From: Sphingosinicella microcystinivorans
GTDB lineage: Bacteria; Pseudomonadota; Alphaproteobacteria; Sphingomonadales; Sphingomonadaceae
NCBI RefSeq assembly: GCF_027941835.1
Contig: NZ_CP116005.1
Location: 1,379,501 to 1,443,500 of the forward strand
Length of the DNA stretch: 64,000 nt
Reading direction: 5' to 3'
Positions 9,473-17,895 of the stretch are shown here, piece after piece. The translations under genes and the position numbers were made by a program. The notes under the pieces were generated by a model. It made no database searches, was not told the origin of the DNA, and worked only from the letters and a program-made list of their open reading frames with translations. Numbering within the stretch: the stretch's first letter is position 1; every line of letters begins with the position of its first letter.

Positions 9473-10579
9473 ATGCTTACGGTCGATACCGTGCAGGACA
9501 TTCAGGACATCGCCCGCGGGGCGGTGGTGCTTGGCACAGGCGGGGGCGGCGACCCTTATGTTGGGGAATTGTTTCTGCGCGCCCAGATCGCGCAGGGGCG
9601 CTTCGCCAAGGTAATAACCTCCGACGAAGTAGCGGATGATGCTTTCGTGTTGTCGATCGCTGGCATCGGCGCGCCTTCGGTGATGGTCGAAAATCTCGTC
9701 AGCGAAATCATGCTGCAGAAGCTGCTCAAGCGTTGCGAAGAATATTATGGCCGCAGCGTCGATGCCTTGATCAGCGCCGAGATTGGCGGAATTAACTCGA
9801 TGTTCCCGCTCGCTCTGTCCGCGATCAGCGGCATTCCTGTCGTCGACGCCGACGGCGTGGGCCGGGCAATTCCGCGGATCGAAATGACCAACTTCAGTAT
9901 CGATGGCTGCAAGGCAACTCCAGCCGTGCTGATGGACGAATCCGGTAATATCGTCATGATCGAAGCGGTCGATGATCGCACCGCAGAAGATATTTGCCGC
10001 GTCGTCACCGGCGTACTCGGGGCTGCCGTCTTCGGCGCGCTCTATCCAATGACGGGCAAGGAAATGAAAGCCTGCGCGGTACATCGAACCCTCACCCAGG
10101 CGTTCGGAATCGGCAGGTGCATTCGCGAAAGTCGCGAGAGCAGCGGCGAAATCTTCGCGAATCTGATCGATTATCTCAATAGCTGGGACGACAGGCTCGC
10201 AACCATATTGTTCGACGGCAAGATCGTCGACGTCAGCCACGAGACCCGCGACGGCTGGCATTGGGGCAAGGTGGTGCTGAACGGACTTTCCGACAGCAGC
10301 GACGAATTCACCGTCGAGATCCAGAACGAATTCATCGTTGCACGGCATAATGGCCGGACCGTGACGGTCGTCCCGGATTTGATCTCGATTCTGGACCGGG
10401 AATCCGGTGAGCCGTTGACCGGAGAGATGTTGACCTATGGTCAGCGCGTGAAGGTTCTCGGCTATGCCGCGGACCCTATCTTGCGGCGACCGGAAAGTCT
10501 GGAGGTGCTCGGGCCTCGTGCGTTCGGTCTCTCCGAGGATTTCTCGGCCATCGAGACCCTGGTGTCGGCTCCCGCATAG
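9473..10579 (+). CDS. DUF917 / S-methyl-thiohydantoin desulfurase-type protein
   Basis: At 368 aa it matches the DUF917 family, whose domains I believe are now named after S-methyl-thiohydantoin desulfurase. The N-terminus carries the family hallmark LGTGGGGDPYVGE (about residues 19-31), followed by SAEIGGINSMFPLALS and VVDADGVGRAIPRIEM. The C-terminal domain contains FTVEIQNEF and VPDLISILD. Members usually sit next to hydantoinase/oxoprolinase genes, as here. It probably acts directly on a hydantoin-like ring or is the partner subunit of the preceding ATPase (inference). No signal peptide or membrane segment is visible. Confidence 0.83.
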   Translation: MLTVDTVQDIQDIARGAVVLGTGGGGDPYVGELFLRAQIAQGRFAKVITSDEVADDAFVLSIAGIGAPSVMVENLVSEIMLQKLLKRCEEYYGRSVDALISAEIGGINSMFPLALSAISGIPVVDADGVGRAIPRIEMTNFSIDGCKATPAVLMDESGNIVMIEAVDDRTAEDICRVVTGVLGAAVFGALYPMTGKEMKACAVHRTLTQAFGIGRCIRESRESSGEIFANLIDYLNSWDDRLATILFDGKIVDVSHETRDGWHWGKVVLNGLSDSSDEFTVEIQNEFIVARHNGRTVTVVPDLISILDRESGEPLTGEMLTYGQRVKVLGYAADPILRRPESLEVLGPRAFGLSEDFSAIETLVSAPA

Positions 10580-10774
10580 TCCGCGCCCGCAGCCGCAAAG
10601 CCGGCCTTCGCAAATTCAATTCCTTCGCAATTCAGCGCGGCAAATGGGAAGGGCGCTCTGCTGATGCCCTTGTCAGAAAAACGCTTCGAGCTGCTCGCCG
10701 CGCAGCTTAGCCAACAGGATTGCTGAAACGGCCTCGCGCGCCCATCCACCCTTCAACACAGGAGGCCAGATCGC

Positions 10775-11935
10775 ATGGTTGCGACGATCGATCCCTTTCA
10801 CTCGATTGCGATCAGTAAAACCGCACACGCACTCGCCGTAGCCGGCCGCTCGGTCATCCATATGGAGTTCGGGCAACCATCGACCGGCGCCCCAAGCGCT
10901 GCGATCCGGCGTGCGCATGAGGTGCTCGATCAAGACCCGATGGGCTATTGGGAAAGTCCCCGCCTCAAGGAACGCATCGCGCAGCACTACGGCGAGACAT
11001 ATGGGGTGGAGGTCACTCCCGATCAGGTCGTGCTTACCTGCGGGGCCTCACCCGCTCTCGTCCTCGCGCTCTCGTCACTTTTCCAACCCGGCGATCGCAT
11101 TGCCTTCGCCAGGCCTGGCTATGTCGCTTATCGGAACACGGCGAAGGCGCTCTATCTCGACGTCGTCGAGATCGGCTGCGGCCCCGACCAGCGTTTCCAG
11201 CTGAGCGCTGCGGCGATCGAAGCGCTCGATCCGGCGCCTGCCGGAATCATCATCGCCAGCCCTGCAAATCCAACAGGGACGATCATCCCCCCGAACGAAC
11301 TCGCGGCGATCGTCGCGGTGTGTCGGCGGCGCGGCATCCATATCGTCTCTGACGAGATCTACCACGGCCTCAGCTACGCCGGAGAGACGCAGTCCATCCT
11401 GAACTTCGACAGGGACGCGATCGTCGTCAACAGCTTCTCCAAATATTTCAGCATGGCGGGTTGGCGGCTGGGCTGGCTCGTCGTGCCCCCGCATCTGATC
11501 GAAGTTGCGCGGGCGCGCATGGGCAATCTCTTCCTCACGCCGCCATCGCTTGCGCAGCACGCCGGGCTCGCCGCATTCGACTGCGTCGACGAGCTCGAAG
11601 GTCATGTCAGGGTCTACGAGCGCAATCGCGGGATCATGCTCGAGGCGCTGCCGGCGATGGGGCTCCGCGAGATCGCGCCGCCTAACGGTGCCTTCTACAT
11701 CTACGCCGACGTCGGGCGGCTGACGTCCGCCAGTCTCGCCTTTTGCCAAGAGCTCCTCGCCGACACCGGCGTTGCAACTGCGCCGGGGCTCGATTTCGAT
11801 CCCGTTGACGGCGGGAGGTTCATTCGCTTCAGCTTTGCCGTCTCGACCGACCGCGTCCAGACCGCCATCGAACGCATGGTTCCCTGGTTCGCGGAGAAAG
11901 ACCGCGTCAGCCGGCAACCGCCCCTGGAGACGTAA
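10775..11935 (+). CDS. PLP-dependent aminotransferase, class I/II
   Basis: This 386-aa fold-type I aminotransferase resembles bacterial aspartate/aromatic aminotransferases. It shows the substrate-binding SPANPTGTI segment near residue 163, the Asp that contacts the PLP ring nitrogen in SDEIYHGLSY, and the Schiff-base lysine in NSFSKYFSMAGWRLGW near residue 217. A strong AGGAGG ribosome site precedes the ATG. It closes the same-strand cluster after a 195-bp gap in which I see no gene. It probably deaminates the amino acid released by the upstream ring-opening enzymes (inference). The cofactor class is certain; the specificity is not. Confidence 0.92.
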   Translation: MVATIDPFHSIAISKTAHALAVAGRSVIHMEFGQPSTGAPSAAIRRAHEVLDQDPMGYWESPRLKERIAQHYGETYGVEVTPDQVVLTCGASPALVLALSSLFQPGDRIAFARPGYVAYRNTAKALYLDVVEIGCGPDQRFQLSAAAIEALDPAPAGIIIASPANPTGTIIPPNELAAIVAVCRRRGIHIVSDEIYHGLSYAGETQSILNFDRDAIVVNSFSKYFSMAGWRLGWLVVPPHLIEVARARMGNLFLTPPSLAQHAGLAAFDCVDELEGHVRVYERNRGIMLEALPAMGLREIAPPNGAFYIYADVGRLTSASLAFCQELLADTGVATAPGLDFDPVDGGRFIRFSFAVSTDRVQTAIERMVPWFAEKDRVSRQPPLET

Positions 11936-12051
11936 CCGGGGATCGCGCGTGACCATCGCCGCACGACAAAGATCCTGCGACGACTTGGTCGCGAGAAAAT
12001 AAAGAGCGGACGAGAGCGCCCTTGCCCGCGCGCGATATGGCTGCAGCCTGC

Positions 12052-12499
12052 TTAGAGCGGTTTTCGACCGTTTTGAATCGCTGAGGGGTTTCCCTCTGGT
12101 CTGATTTGTGATTCAGAATCTGTGCTGGTGAAGGAGGCCGGCATGGATGGGTCACGCTCTGTCGATGGATTTGCGCACGCGGCTTCTGGCGGCGATTGAT
12201 GGCGGGCTGAGTTGCCGAGGAGCGGCGGCGCGCTTTGGGGTTGCGCCATCGACAGCCATTCGCTGGCAGGCGCAGCGTCTGGAAACCGGCAGCTTCGCTC
12301 CCAAGCCGCAAGGCGGCGACATGCGATCCCGCCGAGTGGAGGAGCGGGCGGTCGACATTCTGGCCTTGTGGGAGGCGCGCAAGGACATCTCGCTCGAAGA
12401 GCTGCGCATTGCCTTGTCCGAAGCGGGCCTGACAGTGTCGGTTGCCGGACTGCACCGCTTCTTCGCGCGGCGGGGCATGACGCGCAAAAAAAGACTGGG
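12052..12499 (+). mobile_element. IS630-family remnant (left part only)
   Basis: An IS630-type 5' end is recognisable from TTAGAGCGGTTTTCGACCG through the leader to a truncated transposase gene. The element is cut at an IS21-type terminus, so only its left portion survives. The exact left end is approximate because no partner repeat remains. Confidence 0.6.
12147..12499 (+). pseudogene. IS630-family transposase, N-terminal fragment
   Basis: The frame encodes the N-terminal helix-turn-helix region of an IS630-family transposase: LRTRLLAAIDGGLSCRGAAA, AIRWQAQRLETGSFAPKPQG and LHRFFARRGMTRKK are typical. Similarity stops abruptly after MTRKK, where sequence beginning TGTCAATCGGCG takes over. 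The whole DDE catalytic domain is missing, so the product cannot transpose DNA. Confidence 0.75.
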
Positions 12500-13288
12500 T
12501 GTCAATCGGCGCGGAGCCGGGGACCGGGATCGGCGTGCAATGGGGGACCATGGAGATTGGGCGCAATCATGCCGTGGGGTGACGGCGGAGGGCGTTGCCC
12601 GGAGGCGTCGCCCCACGGCATGCTGGTCTCTTTTTCGCCGGCCTGAGGCTCAGCTGCGGTTTTTGAAGCGCCAGCTGTCGTTGCCGGTCTCGATAATATC
12701 GCAATGATGGGTCAGCCGGTCGAGCAGGGCCGTGGTCATCTTGGCGTCGCCAAACACGGTGGGCCATTCGCCGAAGGCGAGGTTGGTGGTGACGATGATT
12801 GTGCGCTCGTAGAGCCGGCTGACAAGGTGGAACAGCAGCTGGCCCCCGGTACGGGCGAACGGCAGATATCCCAGTTCGTCGAGGATCAGCAGGTCGAGCC
12901 GCGAGAGATGTTCGGCGAGCTTGCCGGTCCGACCTTGGTGCGTCTCCAGCTCCAGCAGGTTCACCAGGTCAATGGTGTTGTAGAACCGGACGCGAGCGCC
13001 GCTACGGATGCAGTTGCGAGCAATGGCGATGCTGAGGTGGGTCTTTCCCGATCCCGTGCCACCTACAGCCACGATGTTGCGCTTGCTGGCGAGGAAGCTG
13101 CCGGTGGCAAGGTCGCGCACCAACCCTTCGTTGATCGGCGTTCCGGTAAACTCGAAGCCGTCGAGCTCGCGGGCGAGCGGCAGCTTGGAAGCGGTCATCT
13201 GGTACTTGATGGAACGGGCGTGCTTCTCGGCGATCTCAGCCTTCAGCAGGTCGCCAACGACGTGCTGGACTGGGTGCTGACGCTTGCC
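12500..13288 (-). mobile_element. IS21-family remnant with one terminus
   Basis: One end is intact: TGTCAATCGGCG followed by GGGATCGGCGTGCAATGGGGG resembles the multiple terminal repeats of the complete IS21 copy at 16986. Inside is a 3' istB fragment on the minus strand. The other end and istA are gone; homology stops where restriction-endonuclease sequence begins near 13289. It evidently inserted into the IS630 copy and was later deleted. Confidence 0.7.
12650..13285 (-). pseudogene. istB: IstB-like ATP-binding protein, 5'-truncated
   Basis: About 210 C-terminal residues of an IS21 helper ATPase remain: the P-loop [15 protein letters not shown], Walker [13 protein letters not shown] and the C-terminal [11 protein letters not shown]. 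The product closely resembles the intact IstB encoded at 17164, which supplies the missing N-terminus for comparison. The open frame continues upstream into sequence that is only an out-of-frame reading of the neighbouring endonuclease gene, so the N-terminal helix region is lost. Confidence 0.8.
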
Positions 13289-13812
13289 TGCATCCCCTTT
13301 ACCTTGTGGGCATCGACCTCTCCGTCGCTGGTGACGGCCTCGATTACCCAAAGCCAATCGGTCTCCGGGTGCCAGAGGAGAACGTCCGGCATCGGGTCCG
13401 CCAGCGTGAGCTCGGCCCCGGCGGCCTGCATCTTCGCGCGCTCCTCGTCGCTTATCCGGTCCCCGTCGCTGTCGTCGACATAGAGGACCTCGTACCCCTC
13501 GAGGAAGCGGGGTGCGTAGTGCTCGACACAGTCGTTGATGAGCGCTGCGTGTCCGGTGTCGGACGCCGTCTTCGCGGCCTCGGCCATCTTGGCCTGAAAT
13601 GCGAGCCGCTCCCGAGCGGCCTCTCCGGCGGCCCACGCCTCGAGCTTCTCTTCCCACTCCCCGTCCGGCGCGGTGAGTATCCCCCGGAAGGCTCCCTCGA
13701 GCCGATAGGACGAGTTGGGGCTCTTCGCCTTAGTGTGCCCAGGCACAAATTCGCTGCCCTCGAGCGTGACGGCCTCGATGCCTCCGAGATCGCGGAGCGG
13801 TTTGATCCAGTC
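13289..13812 (-). pseudogene. BsuBI/PstI-family restriction endonuclease, truncated at both ends
   Basis: The minus-strand frame reads [31 protein letters not shown] and then a catalytic region with [20 protein letters not shown]. This matches the PD-(D/E)XK domain of BsuBI/PstI-type type II endonucleases, which cut CTGCAG. A TAG at 13813-13815 closes the frame upstream, so the N-terminal DNA-recognition domain is absent. Downstream it is cut by the IS21 remnant soon after [10 protein letters not shown], losing the last C-terminal segment. No cognate methyltransferase gene is visible. It is a dead relic of a restriction-modification system. Confidence 0.7.
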
Positions 13813-14067
13813 CTATCCAAAGCTCAAACCCATCCGAAACGGTTCCTTTCTCGTCGCCGAGAAGCGAAGCTAACCTGAAAATGGCGCGCAACGCTGCCAG
13901 CGTTTGTCGATGTCGGAAGCGTTCTAGCTAAATTTGTATTGTGGTGCGCTCCCCGGCAGCGCCTCCCGGTCAGTGGCTTCTCTAGCGGCGAGGCCGTATC
14001 CATTAGCAAGAATTGTGGCTTATCCGATTCGCTGGCAGCCTCCGGTCATTCAAGAATTGATGCCATT

Positions 14068-14631
14068 TCAGGCTGTAGCCTCGAGGCTGTCGGGCGACCG
14101 CATTTCACCGCGATTGCTCGCATTGGGATGGCCGCGTTCTGATGAATGCGATGGAATCTCTTCACCAGCAGGAGTGTAGAGAGGCGCTTCGAACTTCATG
14201 TCGAGCGCCGGGTCGATCACGATGATGCGCTTACGTGCGCGATAGAACTGCCAGCGCGTTTCCAGTGTCGCAACATGATGCAGTGCGCTCCCCATAGCAG
14301 CTTTTATCGCCGCTTTATTGCCGCCTTCCGCGAAGCTGAAAACCGCAGAACATCTGTCTAGCAGAGCCGCGATGCGCCTGTTCTGTTGCTGCCTGTGTAT
14401 ACCACCGCCCCGAGCATGCGGCGCCACGTACCCAGAATAGATACTCGCCGCGTCCGGCGGATAGAAGATCTTTTGGTCTACGTAGGGCATATAGCTTTCA
14501 GAGGTGGGCATTCCAAAGCTCCATGAAATGAGCTTTCCATCTCGTACAAGCGTTACCGCGATACCGCCGCGGGCTAGGCATCCTCGCTTTCGGGGTTTTC
14601 CGCCAGCAAACGGCTGCTCTTTCAGCGTCAT
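14068..14631 (-). CDS. hypothetical protein, possibly GNAT-like acetyltransferase
   Basis: This 187-aa frame has a strong ribosome site (GGGGGAGG, 7 bases before ATG), which argues that it is or was a real gene. The middle reads SGYVAPHARGGGIH and later FAEGGNKAAIKAAMGSAL, weakly resembling the acetyl-CoA binding region and following helix of N-acetyltransferases. The stretch RQQQNRRI is atypical and may reflect decay. The 252 bp between it and the endonuclease relic hold nothing I recognise. It is divergent from the small XRE gene. The function is uncertain. Confidence 0.45.
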   Translation of the reverse strand: MTLKEQPFAGGKPRKRGCLARGGIAVTLVRDGKLISWSFGMPTSESYMPYVDQKIFYPPDAASIYSGYVAPHARGGGIHRQQQNRRIAALLDRCSAVFSFAEGGNKAAIKAAMGSALHHVATLETRWQFYRARKRIIVIDPALDMKFEAPLYTPAGEEIPSHSSERGHPNASNRGEMRSPDSLEATA

Positions 14632-14699
14632 GGCTTAGCCTCCCCCAGCTATTAGAAATCTGCTCAATATGCGTCGGGGCACGGATGTCCAGAAAAATG

Positions 14700-14736
14700 A
14701 GTCTTATAAGTCGTGGGCCAATTAGTCTCATGGACT
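14700..14736 (+). promoter_or_regulatory. C-box-like operator upstream of the small XRE gene
   Basis: The sequence AGTCTTATAAGTCGTGGG is followed by TTAGTC, and then an AGTC/GACT inverted pair separated by five bases. This resembles controller-protein operators of restriction-modification systems (paired ACT/AGT half-sites around a GTG). It ends 14 bp before the XRE start codon. The similarity is by eye only. Confidence 0.4.
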
Positions 14737-14750
14737 GATCGTGCCCGTCG

Positions 14751-14993
14751 ATGGACATCCGCAAGCGCATAGGTTGGAATCTCAGACGCCTGCGCAAGGA
14801 ACGTGATATTACGCAGGAAGACTTTGCGACCGACTCTGGGTTCGATCGGGGTTACCTCAGTGGTGTTGAGCGGGGTGTCCGCAATCCTTCTGCCCTTGTG
14901 ATCGAAAGGATCGCAAAAGCGTTGGAGGTCGATGTTATCGAGCTGCTCGACGCGGAAAAGGCCAAGGCGTTTTCCAAAACGAAAGCCTCATAA
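14751..14993 (+). CDS. small XRE/Cro-C1-type regulator, possible R-M controller (C) protein
   Basis: This 80-aa single-domain helix-turn-helix protein has NLRRLRKERDITQEDFA, then GFDRGYLSGVERGVRNPSAL and a helix with IAKALEVDVIELL. Controller proteins of restriction-modification systems have just this size and layout. No good ribosome site precedes the ATG, which would suit the leaderless transcripts known for C genes. C-box-like repeats lie directly upstream and an endonuclease relic about 1 kb away. A general repressor of the mobile element is the alternative. Confidence 0.75.
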   Translation: MDIRKRIGWNLRRLRKERDITQEDFATDSGFDRGYLSGVERGVRNPSALVIERIAKALEVDVIELLDAEKAKAFSKTKAS

Positions 14994-15150
14994 CCCGTAC
15001 AGAATTTGACCATTCTGCGCTGGTTTCGGGCGTTGACGGTGTGGATCACGATTGTGATGTAGAGGAGTCTGCTCCGAGCACTATTTTCTTGTAATCTTTA
15101 TTGCCCCGGGGCGGCTTTCACCTACGATTTTTGTCATCGATAACAACGGG

Positions 15151-15678
15151 ATGACAAAAGGCGTGAGTAAAATAACCCTGAAGGAAAGAGCAGAAATCAG
15201 CGCCGAGCTGATCGGCGACGGTTTCCTGGAAGTGGCGCGGCAGCTGCGTGAGGCACAAGACGTCGACCCGGGCCTGTTCCGGGAAATCGCCAAGCATCTC
15301 GGCATCGGCCGCCGCAAGGCCTTTGCATTGGCGCAATTCGACCGCAGGTTCCATGACCTCGGTGTCGAGAGGGGCAGGCTCCGCCGGATCGGCTGGTCGA
15401 AGCTGGTGGTCGCGGCGCCCTATGTCACCGCCGACACGGTGGAAGATATCCTGAGCCTGGCAGAAACCTGCTCTGCATACGCTCTCAAACGTCATCTGCG
15501 CGGCGAAACGGTGCACGCGGGCGGACGCTGCGTGCTGCTCTACTTCTCAAGCGAACAATATGCCGTGTTCGAGGCGGCAGTGCTTGCCCATGGCGGCATC
15601 AGCCAGGGGCGCGGACTTTGCGGAACGGAAGCAGCACTGACACTGGCTCTCGGCAAGACCGTAAAGGGCGGCAAGTAA
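15151..15678 (+). CDS. hypothetical protein, 175 aa, unknown family
   Basis: This is a soluble, charged protein with no signal peptide or membrane segment. The N-terminal half is helical (FREIAKHLGIGRRKAFALAQ), followed by RIGWSKLVVAAPYVTADT and a helical segment ending YALKRHLRGE. The segments look like a small DNA- or partner-binding fold rather than an enzyme, but I cannot assign a family. It lies between the XRE gene and the excisionase-like gene, on the same strand, so it may be a regulatory protein of the mobile element (inference). The 157-bp gap before it contains no recognisable gene. Confidence 0.55.
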   Translation: MTKGVSKITLKERAEISAELIGDGFLEVARQLREAQDVDPGLFREIAKHLGIGRRKAFALAQFDRRFHDLGVERGRLRRIGWSKLVVAAPYVTADTVEDILSLAETCSAYALKRHLRGETVHAGGRCVLLYFSSEQYAVFEAAVLAHGGISQGRGLCGTEAALTLALGKTVKGGK

Positions 15679-16018
15679 ACGATTGGATACGGCCTGATCC
15701 AGGATGAGACCGACGGCGTATCGCCGGGATAGGAGCCGTGCGAGCGCGTCAATAGCAACTCCTTGTAGACATTTGTGCAAACCGGCGCTGGCTACCGGTG
15801 GTACAGATGACAGACCGGAGCTTAACTTTATTGTTTTCATCCGGTGACTGAGAATGATTTTGCGAACTACCCCGCACCGCCGATGGCGAGTCGCGACGGG
15901 TGGTTCGGGTCGCGGTCAAGTCCGAAGCCCATAGCACTGTCGGCTGTTCAGGTCGACCTGCGGTATCACCTGTCGTCTCTCCTCCGGCTGTCGGGGGCCA
16001 CCCCGCAGGAGACTCCAG
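15679..16018. other. 340-bp intergenic stretch without a recognised gene
   Basis: I see no convincing coding frame, RNA or repeat here. The last bases (CAGGAGACTCCAG) supply the ribosome site for the excisionase-like gene, and the region probably holds its promoter. Short frames on either strand lack ribosome sites and family motifs. Confidence 0.5.
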
Positions 16019-16279
16019 ATGACGAAAATTCGTATCAAGCCCGGCCACAAACCACCCAGCCCGAATATGCCACAAGCCCTTTCCGCGCCGGGCAAACCCA
16101 GACCTGGGAAGGCCTTCCACACGGTCGCCGATCTTGCAGAGCGGTGGACCATGTCACAGCGCAATATCCGTCGTTTGATCGAGAACGGGGAGCTTTCCGT
16201 CCACCGTTTCGGCAGGTCGGTGCGCGTGTCGGCCGCCAACGTCGCGCTGTTCGAGGCGCGCTGCGCGGACGTCATCTGA
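16019..16279 (+). CDS. helix-turn-helix excisionase-like DNA-binding protein
   Basis: This 86-aa protein has a winged-helix fold of the MerR-like excisionase group: FHTVADLAERWTMSQRNIRR, then LIENGELSVHRFGRSVRVSA. The pattern of a short helix-turn-helix, R(R/K)LI.....L and a wing ending in R is typical of small Xis/AlpA-type proteins that direct recombination or regulate integrated elements. A GGAG ribosome site precedes the ATG. It lies 159 bp upstream of a tyrosine recombinase gene on the same strand, so it may be the directionality factor of that module (inference). Confidence 0.75.
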   Translation: MTKIRIKPGHKPPSPNMPQALSAPGKPRPGKAFHTVADLAERWTMSQRNIRRLIENGELSVHRFGRSVRVSAANVALFEARCADVI

Positions 16280-16438
16280 TGTCCGCTTCCGTCCAGGAAT
16301 CCGGAGCCCGATCAAGAGCTTGGTGAATCTCTGAGGTCCAATTTTCAACAAATATGAGGTGCCGGGACATCACCAATCCGGACCCCGGTCCACACCAGTC
16401 ATCACCCGTCCACAACACGCATGAAGGAGGGTTTCACA

Positions 16439-16985
16439 ATGCCAGCGCCAAGCGCCCCAACTTTGACTCTTCGCCTGCTCGCCGAGCTGATCGCGAGCAT
16501 GGAAGAAATCTCGTTGTCAAACCGGCGAGAGTTACGTTCCGCCATCAACAGCTTCGCGAAAGTGTGCAGCCTCACGCCCGGTGACATCGTCGCCGACCCC
16601 GGCACCATCCGCACATTGGCAGCCAAGGCTCCTTGGCAGCTTGCCGGATACAAGAAGGCGAGCTGGGCGAACATCATGTATCGTGTCAGACGGGCACTGG
16701 AGATCGGTGGCATAAAGGTCCACCGCCGGCGTCGGAACTTCAAGCCGGATGCCACATGGCAGGACGAGCTCGCGCCGCTTTGCAGGCGAGACCATGACGA
16801 ACTGCATCGTTTCGCCGGCTGGTGCTCGGTGCATCAGATCGGGCCGGATGCTGTCACGCCCGGGACGTTCGACCGTTACTATGCGTATCTTGAAGAGCAG
16901 ATGACTCAGCGCAACCCGCGCGAGCGGGCGCACGTGGCCCGCAGGGCATGGAACAGGGCGATCGCCACGGCAGGTTCACCGTTCG
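16439..16985 (+). pseudogene. tyrosine recombinase 1, 5' portion (split by IS21)
   Basis: The first 182 codons of a site-specific recombinase are here. They form a helical N-terminal/core-binding region (PWQLAGYKKASWANIMYRVR, FDRYYAYLEEQMTQR). A near-perfect AAGGAGGG precedes the ATG that opens MPAPSAPTL. The frame runs into an IS21 end at GSPFV. Removing the element and one copy of the 8-bp duplication restores one continuous frame with the 3' portion, giving 564 codons plus stop, so the ancestor was an intact gene. Confidence 0.85.
16978..16985. repeat. 8-bp target-site duplication, left copy
   Basis: ACCGTTCG directly abuts the TGTCAAACGG end of the IS21 element. The identical octamer is found at the other end (19509-19516). 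IS21-family insertions usually make 4-8 bp duplications. Confidence 0.9.
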
Positions 16986-17163
16986 TGTCAAACGGCGTTC
17001 AAAAGGGACCCCCGATCGGCGTCGAAGAGGGACCCCCTTTTCGGATAATATGATGCTGGTTTGTTGAAGATGGCCTTGCGCTGCGTGCGGCGGAGGGCGG
17101 GCGTAGCCCGACCGGAGGCGCGCGCAGCGCAAGATAGATTTTTGAAGGCGCCGAAGGTGGCTG

Positions 17164-17895
17164 TCAGCTGCGGTTTTTGAAGCGCCAGCTGTCGTTGCCC
17201 GTCTCGACGATATCGCAGTGGTGGGTGACGCGGTCGAGCAGCGCCGTGGTCATCTTGGGATCGCCGAACACGGTCGGCCATTCGCCGAAGGCGAGGTTCG
17301 TGGTGATGATGACGCTGGTCCGCTCATAAAGCTTGCTGATGAGGTGGAACAGCAACTGCCCTCCCGAGCGGGCGAACGGCAGATAACCGAGCTCGTCGAG
17401 CACGATCAGGTCGAGCCGCGACAGCTGCGCCGCCAGGGTCCCGCCTTTGCCGATCCGGGTCTCCTCTTCGAGGCGTGTCACCAGATCGACGGTGTTGAAG
17501 TAGCGGGCGCGAGCGCCCCTTCGCACGACATTGGCGGTGATCGCGATGGCGAGGTGGGTCTTGCCTGTCCCCGTGCCGCCGACCAGCACGATATTGCGGC
17601 GAGGCGGGAGGAAGGAGCCATCGTGAAGGGAGCGGATCATCTCCTCATTGATCGGTGTGCCCTCGAAGCTGAACCGCTCCAGGTCCTTCACCACGGGCAG
17701 CCTCGCAGCCGTCATCCGATAGCGGATGGAGGCTGCATCCCGGTGGGTCGCCTCAGCACGGAGCAGGTCGGTCAGTATCTCCATGGTGGTGCGCTTGCGC
17801 TGGAGGCCGGTGGTGACCGCCTCGTCGAACGCCGCCGCCATGCCCTTGAGTCCGAGGCCGCGCATCGTGTCGATCATATCATGCCGCTGCATCAT
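17164..17895 (-). CDS. istB: IS21 helper ATPase IstB
   Basis: About 243 aa of an AAA+ ATPase that regulates IstA and target choice. The N-terminal helical region is present ([20 protein letters not shown]). It is followed by the P-loop [15 protein letters not shown], Walker [18 protein letters not shown] and the C-terminal [11 protein letters not shown]. The start is taken at MMQRHDM, which overlaps the end of istA by about 17 bases; the frame is also open a little further upstream (to 17922). The overlap is normal for IS21 elements and implies coupled translation. Confidence 0.9.
   Translation of the reverse strand: MMQRHDMIDTMRGLGLKGMAAAFDEAVTTGLQRKRTTMEILTDLLRAEATHRDAASIRYRMTAARLPVVKDLERFSFEGTPINEEMIRSLHDGSFLPPRRNIVLVGGTGTGKTHLAIAITANVVRRGARARYFNTVDLVTRLEEETRIGKGGTLAAQLSRLDLIVLDELGYLPFARSGGQLLFHLISKLYERTSVIITTNLAFGEWPTVFGDPKMTTALLDRVTHHCDIVETGNDSWRFKNRS

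Noticed and set aside
3568-11935. Calling the cluster an ectoine- or creatinine-degradation operon
   Set aside because: Copy B resembles ectoine hydrolase, but the deacetylase, dehydrogenase and regulator of ectoine use are missing; HyuB and creatininase needed for the creatinine route are also missing.
12650-13657. A long minus-strand frame giving IstB with an extra ~130-residue N-terminus
   Set aside because: The extra part is an out-of-frame, Arg/Gly-rich reading of the endonuclease relic; IstB homology begins only near 13285.
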